From: an uncultured Thiotrichaceae bacterium
GTDB taxonomy: Bacteria > Pseudomonadota > Gammaproteobacteria > Thiotrichales > Thiotrichaceae
Assembly: GCA_902727945.1 (NCBI GenBank)
Contig: CACVAV010000077.1
Span: 1-9,110 of the forward strand
Length of the DNA stretch: 9,110 bases
Reading direction: 5' to 3'
Shown: positions 6,382 to 9,110 of the stretch, one piece after another
Layout of the letters: each line of letters starts with the position of its first letter
How positions within the stretch are numbered: position 1 is the stretch's first letter
Translations under genes and position numbers: made by a program
The notes under the pieces: model-generated
Database searches by the model: none
What the model was told of the DNA's origin: nothing
What the model saw: the letters and a program-made list of their open reading frames with translations, nothing else

Positions 6382-6388
6382 TGATGAA

Positions 6389-7105
6389 TCAGGTACCGCT
6401 GGACTTAACAGGCATCACACCGTGTTCCAGGTGGAGGGATAATGCTCTGGAAACCAGCTCGCCTAACTGAGATAAAAAGTGTGTACCCATGCCCGGATGG
6501 AAACGGTCTTCACGCTGACTACCCAGCGCAAGAACACCAATAGTTCTGGCTTCGTACAATGGAATCAGTACAGCAGACTTAATCTCTATACTGCCCTCAC
6601 CAAATAAGAAGATTTGTTGTTTGGGGCGCAGACGACCACAGATTGGCTGACGTTTCTGGAATAAACCAGACATCATTTTCAAGGCATTATCGTCAGGGTC
6701 AATAAAATACAGGCTATTACCGCAGGAATGTCCCCGGCCAATCAGCCGCATCACCACATTGTCCGCATCAAACTCGGAGCACATAATATCACGACTGGTA
6801 GCGACGACATCATCCAGGTTATCACAACCCATCAACTCCAGAGAAAGATGGTGCAGGCTACTCACAACACGCTCACTATCACGTGCAGCACCCAGCAAGG
6901 CCTCCAGTTGTCGGCTGGTCTGACTTTGGTTGGTGCGTTGACGGGCGATCAAACGTTCAAGCAAGGAAATCGCATCCCCTGTATGAGGATGAGGGATGAA
7001 TAACTCATCCAGCAGATCTTCATGATGCTCAAAAAAATCGGTATGCTGACGCAAATAAGCCGCTACCTGCTCTGCTGTCATTAAATCGCCCTGTGATGCA
7101 TTCAT
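6389..7105 (-). CDS. DUF484 family protein (GAF-like), YigA relative
   Basis: The 238-residue protein opens with the DUF484 hallmark VAAYLRQHTDFFEHHEDLLDEL (residues 14-35, in parts), the 'FF..H..LL' element. A helical linker follows (about 45-95, rich in Arg/Gln), then a GAF-like domain (about 95-230) with the SAVLIPLYEARTIGVLALGS core (177-196). The family sits between dapF and xerC across gammaproteobacteria (E. coli YigA); its function is unknown. The assigned ATG shares the ATGA overlap with the dapF stop. A second in-frame ATG at residue 9 has an AGGGCG element just before it and is a plausible alternative start. Expression is presumably from the dapF promoter. Confidence 0.9.
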   Translation of the reverse strand: MNASQGDLMTAEQVAAYLRQHTDFFEHHEDLLDELFIPHPHTGDAISLLERLIARQRTNQSQTSRQLEALLGAARDSERVVSSLHHLSLELMGCDNLDDVVATSRDIMCSEFDADNVVMRLIGRGHSCGNSLYFIDPDDNALKMMSGLFQKRQPICGRLRPKQQIFLFGEGSIEIKSAVLIPLYEARTIGVLALGSQREDRFHPGMGTHFLSQLGELVSRALSLHLEHGVMPVKSSGT

Positions 7106-7932
7106 AATTCAATTGTTCCTGAAAAGACTGTTGTCGCCGGGCCGGTCATATAAACCGGATACCCCTCCCCTTGCCAAACCAAGTGCAAGTTACCGCCCGG
7201 TAACTCTACCTCAACCCGCTCTGACAAGACGCCTTGTATCCGACCAGCGACCATTGCAGCGCAAGCACCGGAACCACAGGCTAATGTTTCCACACCACCG
7301 CGCTCAAAAACCCGCAGGCGGATGTATTCGGAAGAAACAATCTGCATAAAACCAATATTAGCCCGTTGCGGAAACGCCGGATGCCACTCCAGCGCAGGCC
7401 CGAGTGTCGCCACCGGCGCATCATCAACATTGTCCACAGTAATAACACCATGCGGGTTACCCATTGACACTACAGCCAGCTCGATAGTTTGTCGTCCGAC
7501 CTCAACAGTATAAAGGGTTTGACGCTGTTCTGATATAAATGGAATCACTTCCGGCTCAAAACAGGGAACACCCATATCGACTTTGACCTGATTGTCTGCC
7601 TCAATGTTCAGAATAATCCGGCCACCGGCAGTCATCACAGGAATAGTGGTCTTATCGGTCAACTGTTGATCTCTGACAAAATTAGCAAAACAGCGGGCGC
7701 CATTACCACATTGCTCAACCTCACTCCCGTCAGCATTGAAAATGCGGTAGCGGAAATCAGCCTCATCACCGTCATAATTTTCAACCAATAACAACTGATC
7801 ACAACCGATGCCAAAGTGCCGGTCAGCTAAAAACCGCACTTGCTCTGTAGACAATTCAATGGATCGGCTCACACCGTCCAACATGACAAAATCATTGCCT
7901 AAACCATGCATCTTGGTAAATGGTAACTGCAC
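7102..7932 (-). CDS. dapF: DapF, diaminopimelate epimerase
   Basis: DapF interconverts LL- and meso-diaminopimelate in the cytoplasm without a cofactor, supplying lysine and peptidoglycan precursors. The 276-residue length is standard for the family. Both catalytic cysteines are present: C75 in EQCGNGARC and C219 in ACGSGACAA. The FTKMHGLGNDF opening (5-15), SMGNPH (156-161) and the ERGGVETLACG loop (210-220) are family signatures. The start codon is GTG (reads CAC on the plus strand at 7930-7932), with a good Shine-Dalgarno AAAGGGGC on the minus strand 6 bases upstream. The stop overlaps the DUF484 ATG by four bases (7102-7105). It heads the dapF–DUF484–xerC operon. The small lipoprotein gene lptM (yifL), often just upstream of dapF in enterobacteria, is absent; tusA is divergent instead. 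Confidence 0.97.
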   Translation of the reverse strand: MQLPFTKMHGLGNDFVMLDGVSRSIELSTEQVRFLADRHFGIGCDQLLLVENYDGDEADFRYRIFNADGSEVEQCGNGARCFANFVRDQQLTDKTTIPVMTAGGRIILNIEADNQVKVDMGVPCFEPEVIPFISEQRQTLYTVEVGRQTIELAVVSMGNPHGVITVDNVDDAPVATLGPALEWHPAFPQRANIGFMQIVSSEYIRLRVFERGGVETLACGSGACAAMVAGRIQGVLSERVEVELPGGNLHLVWQGEGYPVYMTGPATTVFSGTIEL

Positions 7933-7961
7933 AACAAGCCCCTTTCAGCGCAAAAAGATAC

Positions 7962-7989
7962 AGTATACAAATATATGGCGAGACAGCAA
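7962..7989 (-). promoter_or_regulatory. Candidate sigma-70 promoter for dapF–DUF484–xerC
   Basis: On the minus strand, -35 TTGCTG (7984-7989) and -10 TATACT (7962-7967, 5 of 6) are separated by 16 bases. This puts the start of transcription near 7955, about 23 bases before the GTG of dapF. The -35 matches only in TTG, so strength is uncertain. Confidence 0.45.
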
Positions 7990-8020
7990 TTTTGATGCTA
8001 AGGTTACTCGTTCTTAAGCG

Positions 8021-8050
8021 TTGGCTAATATTGATTAAACTATAAGCCAA
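8021..8050. repeat. Imperfect palindrome over the tusA promoter, possible operator
   Basis: TTGGCT (8021-8026) is complementary to AGCCAA (8045-8050). After one A-A mismatch, ATA (8028-8030) pairs with TAT (8041-8043), leaving a 10-base centre. The symmetry spans the tusA -35 box, a typical place for a repressor or activator site. It lies upstream of the expected tusA transcription start, so it should act as DNA rather than RNA. Confidence 0.4.
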
Positions 8051-8058
8051 CTTATCAT
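8031..8058 (+). promoter_or_regulatory. Candidate sigma-70 promoter for tusA
   Basis: -35 TTGATT (8031-8036, 4 of 6), a 16-base spacer and -10 TATCAT (8053-8058, 5 of 6) would start transcription near 8065. This is just before the strong Shine-Dalgarno TTAGGAGAGG (8067-8076) and gives a very short leader. Confidence 0.45.
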
Positions 8059-8079
8059 TAACGGGATTAGGAGAGGAAA

Positions 8080-8310
8080 ATGACTGATTTCAATACTGAG
8101 CTGGATGCACGTGGCTTAAACTGCCCACTACCTATTTTACGCACGAAGAAGTCAATGAACGGCATGGCTGCCGGTGAAGTGCTTAAAGTAGTAGCTACTG
8201 ACCCAGGCTCAGTTAAAGATATGGAAGCCTATGCACGCCAAACCGGCAACGAAATTGTCGGTTCGGCTGAAGAGACAGGTGAGTTCACGTTTTTCATCAA
8301 GAAAAACTAA
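8080..8310 (+). CDS. tusA: TusA-family sulfur carrier (sulfurtransferase)
   Basis: The 76-residue cytoplasmic protein has the TusA signature LDARGLNCPLPILRTKKSM, with the persulfide-carrying Cys at residue 15 of the CPLP motif. It keeps the two-layer fold markers EVLKVVATDPGSVKDM and the C-terminal strand FTFFIKK. TusA proteins pass sulfur from cysteine desulfurase (IscS) to TusBCD–TusE for tRNA 2-thiouridine, to molybdenum-cofactor synthesis, or, in sulfur oxidisers, to the Dsr or sHdr routes. Nothing nearby decides between these; without rhd, dsrE or hdr genes, the tRNA role is the default inference. Translation should be strong given the Shine-Dalgarno TTAGGAGAGG. It ends at a clear intrinsic terminator. 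Confidence 0.92.
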   Translation: MTDFNTELDARGLNCPLPILRTKKSMNGMAAGEVLKVVATDPGSVKDMEAYARQTGNEIVGSAEETGEFTFFIKKN

Positions 8311-8326
8311 GCACTCCCGGCATAGC

Positions 8327-8353
8327 AAAAGGCACCTGCGGGTGCCTTTTTTG
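8327..8353 (+). terminator. Intrinsic terminator of tusA
   Basis: AAAAGGCACC (8327-8336) and GGTGCCTTTT (8341-8350) form a perfect 10-bp stem with a TGCG loop, running into a six-T tract interrupted only by G at 8353. This is a textbook Rho-independent terminator. It stands 16 bases after the tusA stop and only 20 bases before the bioF ATG. Confidence 0.93.
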
Positions 8354-8357
8354 TTTG

Positions 8358-8366
8358 TGATATTAA
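8358..8366 (+). promoter_or_regulatory. Possible extended -10 promoter giving leaderless bioF mRNA
   Basis: TGATATTAA reads as TGn followed by TATTAA (4 of 6 to TATAAT). Counting from the hexamer, transcription would begin at about 8373, essentially at the bioF ATG at 8374. No -35 is evident upstream, where the terminator stem lies. Confidence 0.35.
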
Positions 8367-8373
8367 ATACCTT

Positions 8374-9110
8374 ATGAATAAATACACCCACCTCCGCACC
8401 ACGCTCACTGAACGAAAGCAGAACAATCAATATCGCCGCCCCCGTATCGCTGGCAGCGCACAACAACCGCGCATGCACATAGACGGCGAACCCGTGCTGG
8501 CCTTTTGCAGCAATGACTACCTCGGTCTCGCTAACCACCCGCAAATCATCAAAGCATTTCAGGATACTGCCAATGAGTACGGTGTCGGTAGTGGTGCAGC
8601 TCACCTCATCAATGGCCACAGCAAACCACATCAGGCATTAGAAGAAGCACTGGCAGCGTTCACCGGGCGTGACCGGGCTTTATTATTTTCAACCGGCTAT
8701 ATGGCCAACCTGGGTGTGGTCAGTGCACTCATGCAACGTGGCGATACGGTATATCAGGATAAACTGAACCATGCTTCCCTGCTGGATGCGGGGCGTTTAT
8801 CCGATGCGAAATTACTGCGTTACGCTCACAATGATATTGCTCACCTGACTAAACGCATGGCCAAGCAGGAAAACGGCCAGGCGATGATCTTAGCTGATGG
8901 CGTGTTCAGCATGGATGGTGACGTTGCACCGGTTCGTGAATTGGCGGAACTGGCGGCTAAAACGGATAGCTGGTTAATGATTGATGATGCACATGGCTTA
9001 GGTGTATTGGGTGAACACGGTGCGGGTTTAGTCGAACAGGAACAACTGGGGCAGGACGATGTACATATTTTGATGGGTACACTAGGCAAAGGATTCGGTA
9101 CATCCGGTGC
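8374..9110 (+). CDS. bioF: BioF, 8-amino-7-oxononanoate synthase, N-terminal part (runs off the window)
   Basis: BioF is a PLP enzyme that condenses pimeloyl-ACP (or -CoA) with L-alanine, an early step of biotin synthesis. The window holds 245 complete codons and two more bases with no stop; the full protein is usually about 385 residues. Alpha-oxoamine synthase landmarks are FCSNDYLGLANHP (44-56), GVGSGAAHLINGH (70-82), LLFSTGYMANLG (103-114), the PLP-ring residues in MIDDAHGLG (202-210, D205 and H207), and the Schiff-base lysine K239 in TLGKGFG. Spacing of these agrees with E. coli BioF (K236), supporting the ATG at 8374. Close KBL/ALAS relatives are possible, but the GVGSGAAHLINGH form favours BioF. 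No Shine-Dalgarno precedes the ATG. Confidence 0.94.
   Translation, partial: MNKYTHLRTTLTERKQNNQYRRPRIAGSAQQPRMHIDGEPVLAFCSNDYLGLANHPQIIKAFQDTANEYGVGSGAAHLINGHSKPHQALEEALAAFTGRDRALLFSTGYMANLGVVSALMQRGDTVYQDKLNHASLLDAGRLSDAKLLRYAHNDIAHLTKRMAKQENGQAMILADGVFSMDGDVAPVRELAELAAKTDSWLMIDDAHGLGVLGEHGAGLVEQEQLGQDDVHILMGTLGKGFGTSG

Noticed and set aside
8209..8631. 140-codon minus-strand ORF across the tusA end, the terminator and the bioF start
   Set aside because: Both flanking plus-strand genes are well recognised and a strong terminator lies inside it, so it is an accidental reading frame.

Overview
This window looks like a chromosomal housekeeping stretch from a gammaproteobacterium of moderate G+C, roughly in the mid to upper 40s percent by eye. 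Two things suggest this: the dapF–DUF484–xerC operon, a classic gammaproteobacterial order, and the genes ubiK, elyC, tusA and bioF. I cannot assign a genus. I see no tRNA, rRNA, CRISPR array, transposase, phage gene or insertion sequence.

Layout, left to right. (1) The 3' end of an ABC-3 (ZnuB-like) metal transporter permease is followed by ubiK, both on the plus strand. (2) A long segmented hairpin at 662-713 separates ubiK from the convergent minus-strand gene for a YqiK-type flotillin (SPFH protein) with a glycine-rich linker and a long charged tail. (3) An elyC-like DUF218 inner-membrane gene is divergent from the flotillin across a 98-base promoter region. (4) A gene-free stretch of about 300 bases (3365-3665) contains a perfect 8-bp inverted repeat, extendable to 12 bp, and candidate promoters. 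It precedes a DUF815 P-loop ATPase and, 10 bases on, an exported ankyrin-repeat protein. (5) A small unrecognised lipoprotein with a perfectly spaced EF-hand-like loop has its own candidate promoter. (6) The minus-strand operon dapF–DUF484–xerC is tightly packed: a 4-base ATGA overlap, then a 7-base gap. (7) Divergent from dapF is tusA, which ends at a strong intrinsic terminator. (8) bioF follows almost at once and runs off the right edge after its PLP lysine.

Several genes concern the envelope: flotillin, ElyC, the exported ankyrin protein, the lipoprotein, and DapF for peptidoglycan and lysine precursors. Others are core metabolism or chromosome maintenance: UbiK for ubiquinone, TusA for sulfur transfer, BioF for biotin and XerC for dimer resolution. 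I found no clear defence, secretion or mobile system. The items most worth a second look are the apparently leaderless start of bioF right behind the tusA terminator, the EF-hand-like loop in the lipoprotein, the DUF815 ATPase paired with a periplasmic ankyrin protein, and the inverted repeats in the DUF815 leader and tusA promoter.
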